Assembly (NCBI RefSeq): GCF_901875305.1
Contig: NZ_CABFLY010000002.1
Location: forward strand, 248,001 to 312,000
DNA from: Rothia mucilaginosa
GTDB lineage: Bacteria > Actinomycetota > Actinomycetes > Actinomycetales > Micrococcaceae
Reading direction: 5' to 3'
DNA: 64,000 bases
The number at the start of each line of letters is the position of its first letter. Positions within the stretch are counted from its first letter, which is position 1. The position numbers were made by a program, and so were the translations under genes. The notes beneath the pieces are model-generated. The model was not told the DNA's origin. It saw only the letters and a program-made list of their open reading frames with translations, and made no database searches. Shown here piece after piece: positions 46,301 to 54,352 of this stretch.

Positions 46301-46340
46301 GGTCGGCTGGGGTAAGTCCTGGCAGGAGGCGGGCCACTAG
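43329..46340 (+). CDS. polA: DNA polymerase I
   Basis: Repair and Okazaki-fragment polymerase, 1003 residues. The 5'-nuclease domain (about 1-310) has LLIDGHSLALRSFFG, YEADDIVATLTR, ILSGDRDIFQLV and GVPGVGPGFAAKWL. A linker of about 85 residues (310-395) is longer than usual. The 3'-5' exonuclease-like region (about 400-600) lacks the DxE metal site, as in other actinobacterial PolA, so proofreading is not expected. Polymerase motifs are intact: TGRLSSTAPNLQNIPIR, motif A TADYSQIEMR with Asp779, motif B KAMSYGLAYGLSRFGLA and motif C QVHDEIILEV with Asp956. The GTG start has no well-spaced ribosome site and is probably leaderless. Confidence 0.96.
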   Translation: MTTANNTLLLIDGHSLALRSFFGIYTMAEKTGQHIFVRSDGQHTEAVHAFLSTLLSIIKDNQPSHIAVAFDLPGGTFRTAEYGEYKGGRNAIPEAFNGQIDLIKKMLGALNIPALTYENYEADDIVATLTRRGTEAGYKILILSGDRDIFQLVTDEVTLLYPVTTGPSKGIQRMDPAAIEKKAKVPPHMYPDLAALTGEQADNLPGVPGVGPGFAAKWLGEYGSLQGVLDNRDKIGGKKGEALRENVDNVVRNRRLNQLVNDLDLDVTLEDTAFTPDLDALNTFFDEVEFRTIRKRAADTLGPIVRAAGSAGATSSAAEAGEEGPAKKVPAGPVYAPIPVEAPQEATDAVAFRAFCAAAAEENYGETPEGALVPVPERLEGAVTLYPVTNLPVARPAIGDAPAVKVTKTKIRAAEENPELLGVLLTSKSTSLWIDTRSIDPELDAALAAWLSDEAARKIVMDLKVQRKLLRAYGYELAGAVEDPALSSYMCGFIPTATRKLFSERMEDLAERYLWIPKDPYAQLVFQPEEDEAEPSLFSLPGETEPVENLRYFTQVSRIIHELARLLHYEMEEHGQLKVYEEIELPLLYVLADMEQAGIAVSDALLTELHDTFSARANQAQDAARAIIGEEVVTEDGEEPLNLASIKQLQTVLFDKLALPHTRKIKSGYSTDAESVTELLSKISPESDGAAFLGALIAYRDNIKLAQTVEGLQKAATEDGRVHTTFQQGVASTGRLSSTAPNLQNIPIRTEEGRRIRGAFIVAPEPIDGVEYEGLLTADYSQIEMRIMVHLAADEKLIAAYEAGEDLHRYVGSEVFGVAPEDVTPEQRSKVKAMSYGLAYGLSRFGLAKQLNISSDEAGELRTNYFKRFGRVGRFLRGVLKQAHQDGYTETIFGRRRVLPDLDSPNRTRREAAERAALNAPIQGTAADIIKIAMINIHRRLREEGLKTRMLLQVHDEIILEVAAGEREAAERVLVEEMSGAASLRVPLDVQVGWGKSWQEAGH

Positions 46341-46431
46341 GCTCACTGCCTCTTCGGGGTTTCCGCACGGGATGCGCGGCTCTGCTTGGAGAGACGGTGC
46401 TCAGCTTTGCTCCGCATGGAAAGACGGTTAT

Positions 46432-46690
46432 CGTCCTCGTTCCTACAGGGGACCCGCCCTCGCTTCGCTTCGGGCACCCTGATGTCACTTTCGGACGATA
46501 CCGCCTTTCCGCGCTGGGGCACAGTGCGGGTGCGGCCGCGTTTTCCGGATGCGCCCTCAGGGTGTCAGCCCGGACGCTCTCCGCAGCGAAGCAAGGAGGA
46601 AGCGGAGCGTCCGGGTGACGGGTGCCCCTGCGTAGGCGCGGAGGAAATATGCGGCGCCCCGCCCCTCCCGTGTTGAGAGGAACGAGGACG
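46432..46690. repeat. GC-rich structured intergenic region after polA
   Basis: CGTCCTCGTTCCT (46432-46444) recurs as its exact reverse complement at 46678-46690. Between them, CCCGGACGC (46569-46577) pairs with GCGTCCGGG (46607-46615), extended by CCGC/GCGG. GACGG-containing units repeat near 46395 and 46423. No open frame looks protein-like. Short motifs (GGACGC with CGCAGCG or CGCTCGCG) echo the repeats at 12.4-12.6 kb. Confidence 0.5.
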
Positions 46691-46755
46691 AACGCCGTCC
46701 CGCAACCCCCATCTCAAAAGCCCCAAATAAGTGGGTAATCTCGGGCGCGCATCCA

Positions 46756-46785
46756 TTGACGACACGCCCGGGATTCCCGTAGACT
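46756..46785 (+). promoter_or_regulatory. rpsA promoter with a long 5' leader
   Basis: TTGACG (46756-46761) and TAGACT (46780-46785) are 18 bases apart, a good sigma-70-type promoter. It leaves a leader of about 285 bases before rpsA, which holds no gene and could carry S1 autoregulation. Confidence 0.7.
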
Positions 46786-47077
46786 GTTAATCGCGTGTAC
46801 CAATGTACGGGTTTTTGCACCCGTTTTACGGGAATAACCTTCCAGAAAAACGAGTTATATCTTCCGTGCACCTGCTGAAGCGTCTTCGCTTCGGTGGCGG
46901 TACACATTGTAAGTATCCGTCAGCTCGACGTTTCCTCATCCCAAGTCATGGTGTTCGCGGCCCTATGCCGTGCGTACCGGAGTGAAAAAGTGAGCCGGCC
47001 GGCGCCTCCGCACGGGGGAGTCGAACGGCGAACCGGCGGCGTCGACCTATTAGAAATCCAATTGGAGCCCTCACTAC

Positions 47078-48532
47078 ATGAGCACCAACATCCCTCAGGT
47101 CGCAATTAACGACATCGGCGACGAGCAGGCATTCCTCGAGGCTGTCGACAAGACCATCAAGGTCTTCAACGACGGCGATCTCGTCTCCGGCCAGGTCGTC
47201 AAGATCGACCACGATGAGGTTCTGCTCGACATCGGTTACAAGACCGAAGGCGTCATCCCCTCCCGCGAGCTGTCCATCAAGCACGACATTGACCCCTCCG
47301 AGGTTGTCGAGCTCGGCTCCGAGGTTGAGGCACTCGTCCTCACCAAGGAGGACAAGGAAGGTCGCCTGATCCTCTCCAAGAAGCGCGCACAGTACGAGCG
47401 TGCATGGGGCGACATCGAGAAGATCAAGGAAAACGACGGCGTCGTCACCGGCACCGTTATCGAGGTTGTCAAGGGCGGCCTCATCCTCGACATCGGTCTG
47501 CGCGGCTTCCTGCCCGCATCCCTCGTCGAGATGCGCCGTGTCCGCGACCTCGCTCCCTACATCGGCCAGCAGCTCGAAGCTAAGATTATCGAGCTGGACA
47601 AGAACCGCAACAACGTTGTTCTGTCTCGCCGTGCATACCTGGAAGAGACCCAGTCTGCAGTCCGCTCCTCCTTCCTCAACGAGCTGGAGAAGGGTCAGGT
47701 CCGCGAGGGCGTTGTCTCCTCCATCGTCAACTTCGGTGCATTCGTGGACCTGGGTGGCGTGGACGGTCTGGTTCACGTTTCCGAGCTGTCCTGGAAGCAC
47801 ATCGACCACCCCTCCGAGGTTGTCGAGGTTGGCCAGCCCGTCACCGTCGAGGTTCTCGAGGTGGACCTGGACCGCGAGCGCGTCTCCCTGTCGCTCAAGG
47901 CAACCCAGGAAGACCCGTGGCAGGCATTCGCCCGCACCCACGCTCTGGGCCAGATTGTTCCCGGCAAGGTCACCAAGCTCGTTCCCTTCGGTGCATTCGT
48001 GCGCGTTGAGGACGGCATTGAGGGCCTCGTCCACATCTCCGAGCTGGCAACCCGCCACGTTGACCTGGCTGAGCAGGTCGTCTCCGTTGGTGAAGAGGTC
48101 TTCGTCAAGATCATCGACATCGACATGGACCGCCGCCGCATCTCCCTGTCCCTCAAGCAGGCAAACGAGGGCGTTGACCCCAACGCTACCGAGTTTGACC
48201 CCGCTCTGTACGGCATGGCCGCAGAGTACGACGAGGCTGGCAACTACAAGTACCCCGAGGGCTTCGACCCCGAGGCTAACGAGTGGCTGGAAGGCTTCGA
48301 CGCACAGCGCGAGGCTTGGGAAGCACAGTACGCAGAGGCACAGGCTCGCTTCGAGGCTCACAAGGTTCAGGTTGCTAAGGCTCTCGAGGCTGACGCAGAG
48401 GCTGCAGCAGCAGCTCCCGCAGCAGCTGAGCCCGCACCGACCTCCTACTCCTCCGAGGAGCCCGCATCTGCAGGTACCCTCGCATCGGATGAGGCACTGG
48501 CTGAGCTCCGCAAGAAGCTGACCGGCAACTAA
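47078..48532 (+). CDS. rpsA: 30S ribosomal protein S1
   Basis: A 484-residue RNA-binding protein with four S1/OB-fold repeats: about 32-103 (GDLVSGQVVKIDHDEVLLDIGYKTEG), 121-187 (VTGTVIEVVKGGLILDIGLRGF), 208-276 (REGVVSSIVNFGAFVDLGGVDGLVHVSEL) and 293-362 (VPGKVTKLVPFGAFVRVEDGIEGLVHISEL). The C-terminal tail is Glu/Ala-rich and probably disordered. Four repeats and this length are normal for Actinobacteria. Codon use is strongly optimised (GTC, CTG, AAG, GAG), fitting high expression. The start ATG has TTGGAG upstream, and a strong terminator follows. Confidence 0.96.
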   Translation: MSTNIPQVAINDIGDEQAFLEAVDKTIKVFNDGDLVSGQVVKIDHDEVLLDIGYKTEGVIPSRELSIKHDIDPSEVVELGSEVEALVLTKEDKEGRLILSKKRAQYERAWGDIEKIKENDGVVTGTVIEVVKGGLILDIGLRGFLPASLVEMRRVRDLAPYIGQQLEAKIIELDKNRNNVVLSRRAYLEETQSAVRSSFLNELEKGQVREGVVSSIVNFGAFVDLGGVDGLVHVSELSWKHIDHPSEVVEVGQPVTVEVLEVDLDRERVSLSLKATQEDPWQAFARTHALGQIVPGKVTKLVPFGAFVRVEDGIEGLVHISELATRHVDLAEQVVSVGEEVFVKIIDIDMDRRRISLSLKQANEGVDPNATEFDPALYGMAAEYDEAGNYKYPEGFDPEANEWLEGFDAQREAWEAQYAEAQARFEAHKVQVAKALEADAEAAAAAPAAAEPAPTSYSSEEPASAGTLASDEALAELRKKLTGN

Positions 48533-48606
48533 TCTGCCGCTCAGATGAGCACTCATCAGGCGTAATAGCCGATAGGTAACCCCCGCGTGGGGTGCCTAGA
48601 GCAGGG

Positions 48607-48647
48607 GAACCCCCTCATCTCCCGTTTGGGAGGTGAGGGGGTTCTTT
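48607..48647. terminator. Strong terminator after rpsA, also facing coaE
   Basis: GAACCCCCTCATCTCCC pairs with GGGAGGTGAGGGGGTTC around a GTTT loop, then TTT. The coaE gene on the other strand ends 59 bases beyond. Confidence 0.85.
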
Positions 48648-48705
48648 GCGTTATCGGGAGGTTGGGCTCCGGGATAGGTTTTGGGTGCCGGGTGTTGAGG
48701 GATTT

Positions 48706-49347
48706 TTAGGCGGTGGTCATTTGCTGCCACACGGTGCGCACCTGCTGGGCGGTCTCCTCCAGCGAGCCGCCATTATCGATAATCCAGGTGGCGACCGCCT
48801 CACGCTGCTCGTCGGTGGCCTGCGCGGCGATGCGGGCGCGCGCATCCTCCTCACTCATGCCGCGCGAAGAGACCAGGCGCTGCAGGCGAGTCGCCAGGGG
48901 AGTGTGCACCACGACCACGCCCTCAAAAGCGGACGGGTCACCGGTCTCCACGAGTAGCGGAATATCCTCCAGCACCACGCCGCTGAAACTGGGGTCGGAC
49001 TGCGCCTGCTCCACCAGTTGCGCGGCACGCTCACGAATAGCGGGGTGCACAATCGCGTTCAGGCGCAGGCGTGCCTGCTCATCATTGAACACGATACGCG
49101 CCAGGGCGGGGCGGTTGAGGCGGCCGTCCTCATCGAGCAGATGCTCACCGAACACGGCGACCGTGCGGGCGAGCACCTCCTCGCCGGGTTCCATGAGGGA
49201 GCGGGAGATAGCGTCCGCATCCACCAGGAACGCACCCTGCTCCACGAAAAGGGAGGCGATGGTGCTCTTGCCGCTGCCGATACCGCCGGTGAGGGCGTAA
49301 CGGCGCACGGGCTTAGCCGAAGAGGCGGGTGAGGATTGCTTGGACAT
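48706..49347 (-). CDS. coaE: Dephospho-CoA kinase
   Basis: Last enzyme of coenzyme A synthesis; phosphorylates dephospho-CoA. The 213-residue product has P-loop GGIGSGKS at 21-28, DADAISRSLMEPG, HPAIRERA, LEDIPLLVETG and the basic lid RLVSSRGMSEEDARARIAAQATDEQR. AGGAG lies 10 bases before the ATG. In Actinobacteria coaE normally follows rpsA, as here, but on the opposite strand. It is divergent from yigZ. Confidence 0.94.
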   Translation of the reverse strand: MSKQSSPASSAKPVRRYALTGGIGSGKSTIASLFVEQGAFLVDADAISRSLMEPGEEVLARTVAVFGEHLLDEDGRLNRPALARIVFNDEQARLRLNAIVHPAIRERAAQLVEQAQSDPSFSGVVLEDIPLLVETGDPSAFEGVVVVHTPLATRLQRLVSSRGMSEEDARARIAAQATDEQREAVATWIIDNGGSLEETAQQVRTVWQQMTTA

Positions 49348-49406
49348 GGGACGGGGCTCCTGACGGGCTGTGCCACAATAGATAGGTACTGATTAGAGGA
49401 GGATAC

Positions 49407-50093
49407 ATGCAGGAAGAAACCCGCGCTAACCGCTACCTTGTGCCGCGCGGCGATGAGCCCTATGAGAGCCTCCTCGAAATTAAGCGTAGCGAATTTATCG
49501 GTCACATCAAGCGCGTGAACACCGTTGAGGAGGCCCGCGCCTACATCGAATCGGTGCGCAAGACCTACCACGATGCCCGCCACGTGTGTTCGGCGTTCGT
49601 GATTGGCGCCGACCGCGATATTCAGCGTTCCTCGGATGACGGTGAGCCCGCCGGTACCGCCGGTGTGCCGATGATGCAGGCGTTGCTGGCGCGTCAGACC
49701 CGTGAGGACGGCACCGCTGACCTGTCTGATGTGGTTGCCGTGGTCGTGCGCTACTTCGGCGGCATTAAGCTGGGGGCGGGTGGCCTGGTGCGTGCCTACA
49801 CGGATGCGGTGGTGCAGACCCTGGACTCGGCGCAGTTCGACTCGCATGAGCGTCTGCGCGTGGGTCAGGTACCCAGCTCGCACGCGGAGGCGGGTCGCCT
49901 GGAGAACGATATGCGCACCGCGGGTCTGAATGTGCTGGGCACCGAGTACGGCGCGGAGGGCGCGGACATCTCGGTGGGCGTGTTTGACCGTGTGGAGGAG
50001 CTGGCGCGTGCGGAGGAGCTGGTGGTGAGCCTCAGCTCGGGCGCGGCGAGCGTGACCTGGGGTGAGACTCGCTGGGTGGACCTTCCGGCCTAA
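49407..50093 (+). CDS. yigZ: YigZ/IMPACT (UPF0029) family protein
   Basis: A 228-residue protein. The N-terminal UPF0029 domain (about 20-135) has KRSEFIGHIKRV, ARHVCSAFVIG, SSDDGEPAGTAGVPMMQAL and VVVRYFGGIKLGAGGLVRAYTDAV, the diagnostic signature. The C-terminal DUF1949-type domain is less conserved. The family is widespread and its bacterial role is unsettled. GGAGG lies 6 bases before the ATG. The gene is divergent from coaE with a 59-base gap. Confidence 0.9.
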   Translation: MQEETRANRYLVPRGDEPYESLLEIKRSEFIGHIKRVNTVEEARAYIESVRKTYHDARHVCSAFVIGADRDIQRSSDDGEPAGTAGVPMMQALLARQTREDGTADLSDVVAVVVRYFGGIKLGAGGLVRAYTDAVVQTLDSAQFDSHERLRVGQVPSSHAEAGRLENDMRTAGLNVLGTEYGAEGADISVGVFDRVEELARAEELVVSLSSGAASVTWGETRWVDLPA

Positions 50094-50162
50094 GGATCTG
50101 GCTGTTTCTAAAAATCTAGCCGCTAAGTCACCCGCATAAGCCACCGCAACCCAAAAGAAAGC

Positions 50163-50197
50163 TTAACCTTAGTTAATAGTTACTCTAACCCTAGTAA
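50163..50197. promoter_or_regulatory. Two small palindromes upstream of the 50267 gene
   Basis: TTAAC CTTA GTTAA (50163-50176) and TTACT N8 AGTAA (50180-50197) are adjacent and A+T-rich in a GC-rich context. They may be regulator sites. A loose likeness to iron boxes is too weak to call. Confidence 0.35.
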
Positions 50198-50266
50198 TTG
50201 CCCGTCGTTGTTGATAGGGTGAAAGGAGTGCTAATAGACTCATCCAAGATCTGAGGTCGTGATAGT

Positions 50267-51520
50267 GTGGCGCAACAGGGCATCATCCCCCATGGACCAG
50301 AGGAACCCGCCAACGCAACGGGAAGGGCGGCAACCCTCACCCGTCAGCAGAAGACCGCGGGAGCTCCCACCCAGCTTGAACCGGCGACCGTCGCGCAACT
50401 CCTCGACGCTTACCGCAAGCAGAACCTTGGCACCCTCCTGGGCGTACTTACCCGCCGCCCCGGCGAGTTCGCCCGCCAGCTAGGCCGCCTCAGCCGCCTC
50501 TTCCCCCAGCACGTGGCGGCTATCGCTGAGGCCTTCGCATCCGTGGGTCGAACGCTACCTCTTGACGAGCTCGTGCGCCTGCACAACCGCTACTCCAATG
50601 CCGCCCGCGGTGTGGGGGAGAAGCTCAGCCTCGACAACTCACGGATGCTTCACCTCATCCAGGCTCCGGCGCTCAGCCGTGAGGGGGCCGGGCACCTGCT
50701 CATGGCCATCGAACTCTGCATGGCCGGTCGCCTGCACGGCCTGACCGTTTCCATGCCCTCCACCGAGGCGTTTGCCCCCGCCGAACAGTCCCCGAGCCTC
50801 GGCTCCTGCAACCCCGCCCTGAACGGTGCCCTCAACGCCTTCGAACCAATCGGGTGGGAACCTTTCTCCCTGAATGGCAGCGAAGTTCTACTTGCTTCCG
50901 GTGTGCGCGATATCCCCGACGGCTACGAGCTGTCCCTCTGGCTCCTCGACGACGACTACAGGTGCCGGGCTCGAGTGGAGCGTGGCGCCCCGCGCGTGTG
51001 CGTGGCCAGCTTCCATGACGAGGAGATGACGAGCCGCACCGTGGATGCTTCCGGAATCTCAGAGAACTACCGTATCGAGGAGTTCGCTGAGCTGGACTAC
51101 CTGAACGCCATGGACCGGCAGGTACGCTACGTGGCCGTAACCGCGAAAACGGGAGAACCCCTCCCAACCTCGCTGGATGTTCCCGAGCCTTGGGGCATGG
51201 ATTCCCTGAGCCCCTTCGTGGACGGGCGCTTTATCTTGCCGGATGTGCGCGCAGCGGAGGTCACCTCCACCGGAGGTCTGCGGACCCGCACCCACAGCGG
51301 CATGCTTCCGGTTGTGCGCGCCCCCGGCCGCACCGTGTGCGCGGTGATTGACCTGTACAAACAGCGCATCAACACTCCGGGAGTGGGTATTCCCGCGGGC
51401 CTGAGTGCAGAAGACGAGGAACGCACGATGCAGCTGATTTTGAGCGCTCTGAATGGCTACCTGCCGCTGACGAATAGGGCGATGATGAGCCTCGCTGGCG
51501 CCACCGTCGAGATTCGTTAA
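50267..51520 (+). CDS. Unrecognised 417-residue protein
   Basis: No confident family. Residues about 38-130 are helical (LDAYRKQNLGTLLGVLTRRPGEFARQLGRLSRLFPQH...); similar RRPGEFARxL segments occur in large actinobacterial proteins found with TerD-type genes, a recollection I cannot check. Residues about 195-265 (WEPFSLNGSEVLLASGVRDIPDGYELSLWLLDDDYRCRARV) look like a beta-sandwich. There is no signal peptide or membrane segment, so it should be cytoplasmic. The GTG start has a GAGG about 10 bases upstream. Relatives that I recall are longer, so an N-terminal loss is possible. Confidence 0.75.
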   Translation: MAQQGIIPHGPEEPANATGRAATLTRQQKTAGAPTQLEPATVAQLLDAYRKQNLGTLLGVLTRRPGEFARQLGRLSRLFPQHVAAIAEAFASVGRTLPLDELVRLHNRYSNAARGVGEKLSLDNSRMLHLIQAPALSREGAGHLLMAIELCMAGRLHGLTVSMPSTEAFAPAEQSPSLGSCNPALNGALNAFEPIGWEPFSLNGSEVLLASGVRDIPDGYELSLWLLDDDYRCRARVERGAPRVCVASFHDEEMTSRTVDASGISENYRIEEFAELDYLNAMDRQVRYVAVTAKTGEPLPTSLDVPEPWGMDSLSPFVDGRFILPDVRAAEVTSTGGLRTRTHSGMLPVVRAPGRTVCAVIDLYKQRINTPGVGIPAGLSAEDEERTMQLILSALNGYLPLTNRAMMSLAGATVEIR

Positions 51521-51561
51521 CCACTCGGTTCCTCATATCAGCCCCTGACCTGAAGAGCGCA

Positions 51562-51608
51562 AAATACCGCCCGGTGTCACGGCCGTAGCCGCGATACCGG
51601 GCGGTATT
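51562..51608. terminator. Bidirectional terminator between the 50267 gene and the ABC operon
   Basis: AATACCGCCCGGT (51563-51575) pairs with ACCGGGCGGTATT (51596-51608). The minus strand continues with TTTTGC, so it fits best as the end of the minus-strand importer operon. Confidence 0.75.
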
Positions 51609-51777
51609 CGCACACAGGAATTAATAGAGAGAAGAAGAGAGAAAATCTTGAGGCCCCGCCGGCTTGACTGAGGTTCCAGAGGCTCCACAAGAGCTCTAGA
51701 CGAAGAGCCTCGGTAGAAGAATCTTGGCAAAGCCGGCGGGGATAGCTACAAAACTAGCGAACTAGCGAGCTGCAGGG

Positions 51778-52926
51778 CTACTTTGCGGGGCCCTGGCCGT
51801 TGATGATGCGCTGCGCCTCATCATCGGTCAGGTTGTAGCCGTAGAAGGTCGAGTAGAACTCGCGGGTCTCCTTGACCAGATCAACATCCTTGAACTGCTC
51901 GGGGTGGAACTGCTTAGCGGCCCACAGAATCTGCAGAGCTTCCTCAGCGGAGTAGCGGTCCCAGTTGAAGGTGCCGACCGGGTTCTTAATGATCTTGCCA
52001 TTCTTTACTGCGGGAACGTCAGCCCACGCGGCGTCAGCCTTAATCGCGTCAACGCCCTTCTGAGCGTCCGCGCCGCCAATGATGATGTACTCCGGCTGCG
52101 AGGCAATAATCTGCTCAACCGAGACGTTCTTCAGGTTCTCCACACCGTCGAGGGAGTTGGTGGCGCCTGCCAGCTTCATCCACTCACCAATCAGGGACTT
52201 GGAGCCATCCACCTTGGTCAGGTCGGAACCGCCGGAGATGTGCAGAACCTTCGGGTTCCCCTTGACGTCCTTCAGACGTTCCTTGATCAGGTTCTCGTTC
52301 TTCTCCAGGTAAGCCAGGTACTTGTTCGCGCGGTCGATAGCGTCGTTGGTGCCGATGACCTCAGCGGTCAGCTCAACGGTGCGCTTCAGGTCAGCGAAGT
52401 TCTGGAACTCAACGTGCACGGAGGGGATGCCGGCAGCGGAGGTCTTGGAAATCTGGTCCTTCGAAGAAGCCAGCACAACGTCAGGCTTGTCAGCCAGCAG
52501 CTGCTCCATGTTCACGTCGGTGCCCTTCACCGGGGCGTCGACCTTGTCAATACCGGGGTGAACCTGCTTAAACCACTCGAGGGACTTCACAGCGGTGGTG
52601 GTAGCGGACAGCTTGTCGGCACCGCCCAGCAGCAGAACGATCTGGTTGTTAGCGTGCCACAGGTCAGCGATGCGCTCGGGGTGAGTCGGGACGGTGACCT
52701 CCTTGCCATCAATGTCCTTAATGACCTTGGTGCCGTCACCGTTGTCCTTCACGAAGAAGCTGGTGTGCTTCTGCGCTGAGTTGCTCGATGCCGGTGCTGA
52801 GACCGAGGAGGAAGCAGCTGCGGAGGAGGACGAAGACGCGGTGTTAGCGGCACCGCAACCGGTCAGCGCAGCCAACAGCAGGGACGTGGTCAGGGCAATG
52901 CCGGTGTGGAGCTTCGTAATCTTCAT
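51778..52926 (-). CDS. Iron-siderophore/haem/cobalamin-type ABC binding lipoprotein 1
   Basis: A 382-residue periplasmic-binding-type lipoprotein (FecB/BtuF fold). ATG 52926 is chosen for its AGAAAG and the proper signal peptide; the lipobox LTGC sets the lipidated Cys near residue 24. A Ser/Ala linker follows. Lobe 1 shows THPERIADLWHANNQIVLLLGG and VNMEQLLADKPDVVLAS; lobe 2 shows VLHISGGSDLTKVDGSKSLIGEWMKLAGATNSL and NVSVEQIIASQPEYIIIGG. It is the last of three tandem paralogues with the ATPase and permease. Metal chelate or haem is the likely cargo, but sequence does not tell which. Confidence 0.88.
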   Translation of the reverse strand: MKITKLHTGIALTTSLLLAALTGCGAANTASSSSSAAASSSVSAPASSNSAQKHTSFFVKDNGDGTKVIKDIDGKEVTVPTHPERIADLWHANNQIVLLLGGADKLSATTTAVKSLEWFKQVHPGIDKVDAPVKGTDVNMEQLLADKPDVVLASSKDQISKTSAAGIPSVHVEFQNFADLKRTVELTAEVIGTNDAIDRANKYLAYLEKNENLIKERLKDVKGNPKVLHISGGSDLTKVDGSKSLIGEWMKLAGATNSLDGVENLKNVSVEQIIASQPEYIIIGGADAQKGVDAIKADAAWADVPAVKNGKIIKNPVGTFNWDRYSAEEALQILWAAKQFHPEQFKDVDLVKETREFYSTFYGYNLTDDEAQRIINGQGPAK

Positions 52927-53013
52927 GGTGTGTCTTTCTGTGGTGTACAACGGATAGTTGAATAACCCGGTGGCGGCCTGGGTGGGGTAGGCGTGCTAGG
53001 GATACGCCCTTCA

Positions 53014-53045
53014 CAAGAGATAGGGCACCTCTACCGCATCTCTTG
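53014..53045. repeat. Intercistronic hairpin between binding proteins 1 and 2
   Basis: CAAGAGAT (53014-53021) pairs with ATCTCTTG (53038-53045). It may stabilise or separate message segments in the operon. Confidence 0.5.
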
Positions 53046-53091
53046 CGTGCCACCCAAACCACCGCCGGAAATCTAAAACGAGCCCGGGGGA

Positions 53092-54261
53092 TTAGGACGC
53101 CGGGTTCTGCCCAGCTAGGATGCGCTGGGCGTCATCTTCGGTGAGCTGGTAGCCGTAGAAGGTCGAGTAGAACTCGCGGGTCTCCTTGACCAGGTCAACA
53201 TCGGTAAACAGCTCGGGATGCAGGGTCTTGCCAGCCCACAGCAGCTGCAGGGCTTCCTCGGTGGAGTATCGGTCCCACTTGAAAGTGCCTACCGGGTTGC
53301 GGTACAGCTTGTCATTCTTGACGGCGGGAACGTCCTTCCACGCAGCGTCAGCCTTAATGGCGTCAATGCCCTGCTGCGCGTCAGAATTGCCGACGATAAT
53401 GGCATCCGGCGCAGAGGCGATAATCTGCTCCAGCGAGATGTTCTTATAGTTGGCCACGCCGTCAATCGAGTTCTTCGCGCCGGCAGCCTTCATCCACTCA
53501 CCGATGATTGAATTGGAACCGTCGACCTTCGTCACGTCGGAGCCGCCAGCAATGTGCAACACCTTCGGACGCTGGTCATCGCTCAAGGAAGCGGTGCGTT
53601 CGCTCACGAACTTCAGGTTCTTCTCAAGGTAGGTAATGTACTTGATAGCCTGCGAGCGCGCCTGGTCGGTACCGAGCACCTCCGCGGTCATGACCACGTT
53701 CTTCTTCAGACCCGCGAAATCCTGGAAGCCCAGCTGCACAGTGGTCAGGCCCGCAGCTCGCGCCTTTTCAACCTGAGTTTTGTCAATGGATACCACGACG
53801 TCCGGCTTAGCCTTCAGCAACTCCTCAACGTTCAAATCGGTGCCGGAGACAGGAGTGGATGCTTGAGTAATCTTCGGTTGAACCTTCTTAAACCAGGGCA
53901 TCTTCGAAATCTGCTGGGTAGTCGCCACAATATGATCGGAGGAGCCAAGCAACAGCATCACCTGGTTGTTCGCATCCCACAGGTTTGCGATGCGATCAAC
54001 GGTAGCGGGTAGCTCAACTTTCTGGCCGCTGTTATCGGTCAGCACACGCGAACCGTCCGCATTGTAGGTAATCTCAACACCGGTGGCGGAGACTAGATCC
54101 TTCCACGCCTGAGAGGATGCTACAGACGAGGACGCCGCAGATACGCTCGAGGACACAGAAGTACTCGGAGAGGAGGAAGCGGTATTCGCCGCACCGCAAC
54201 CTGTCAGCGCCGCCAGCATCAAAGCTGCCGTCAGCGCAATACCAGAACGAAAAGTAGTCAT
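53092..54261 (-). CDS. ABC binding lipoprotein 2 (paralogue)
   Basis: A 389-residue paralogue with the same layout. ATG 54261 gives signal peptide TFRSGIALTAALMLAALTGC with the lipidated Cys near 23. Conserved blocks include ATVDRIANLWDANNQVMLLLG, DLNVEELLKAKPDVVVS, VLHIAGGSDVTKVDGSNSIIGEWMKAAGAKNSI and ISLEQIIASAPDAIIVG. The final EALQLLWAGKTLHPELFTDVDLVKETREFYSTFYGYQL is nearly the same as in protein 1, so these two are the closest pair. A longer open frame upstream of the ATG has no ribosome site. Confidence 0.88.
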   Translation of the reverse strand: MTTFRSGIALTAALMLAALTGCGAANTASSSPSTSVSSSVSAASSSVASSQAWKDLVSATGVEITYNADGSRVLTDNSGQKVELPATVDRIANLWDANNQVMLLLGSSDHIVATTQQISKMPWFKKVQPKITQASTPVSGTDLNVEELLKAKPDVVVSIDKTQVEKARAAGLTTVQLGFQDFAGLKKNVVMTAEVLGTDQARSQAIKYITYLEKNLKFVSERTASLSDDQRPKVLHIAGGSDVTKVDGSNSIIGEWMKAAGAKNSIDGVANYKNISLEQIIASAPDAIIVGNSDAQQGIDAIKADAAWKDVPAVKNDKLYRNPVGTFKWDRYSTEEALQLLWAGKTLHPELFTDVDLVKETREFYSTFYGYQLTEDDAQRILAGQNPAS

Positions 54262-54299
54262 CGTATATCTTTCAAATATGTGTGAAACTCTGAGGAGAA

Positions 54300-54335
54300 T
54301 CTCCCCACCGGTAGGGTCCCCACCGGCAGGGGAGA
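54300..54335. repeat. Intercistronic hairpin between binding proteins 2 and 3
   Basis: TCTCCCC (54300-54306) pairs with GGGGAGA (54329-54335), enclosing two CCACCGG units. Confidence 0.5.
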
Positions 54336-54352
54336 AGCGCCCAGAACAAGGT

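Noticed and set aside
46386..46676. Small open frames after polA
   Set aside because: Arg/Pro-rich, no ribosome site, and located in repeat-structured DNA.
50163..50197. Possible DtxR/IdeR iron box
   Set aside because: Too many mismatches to the consensus, and it is not next to the importer operon.
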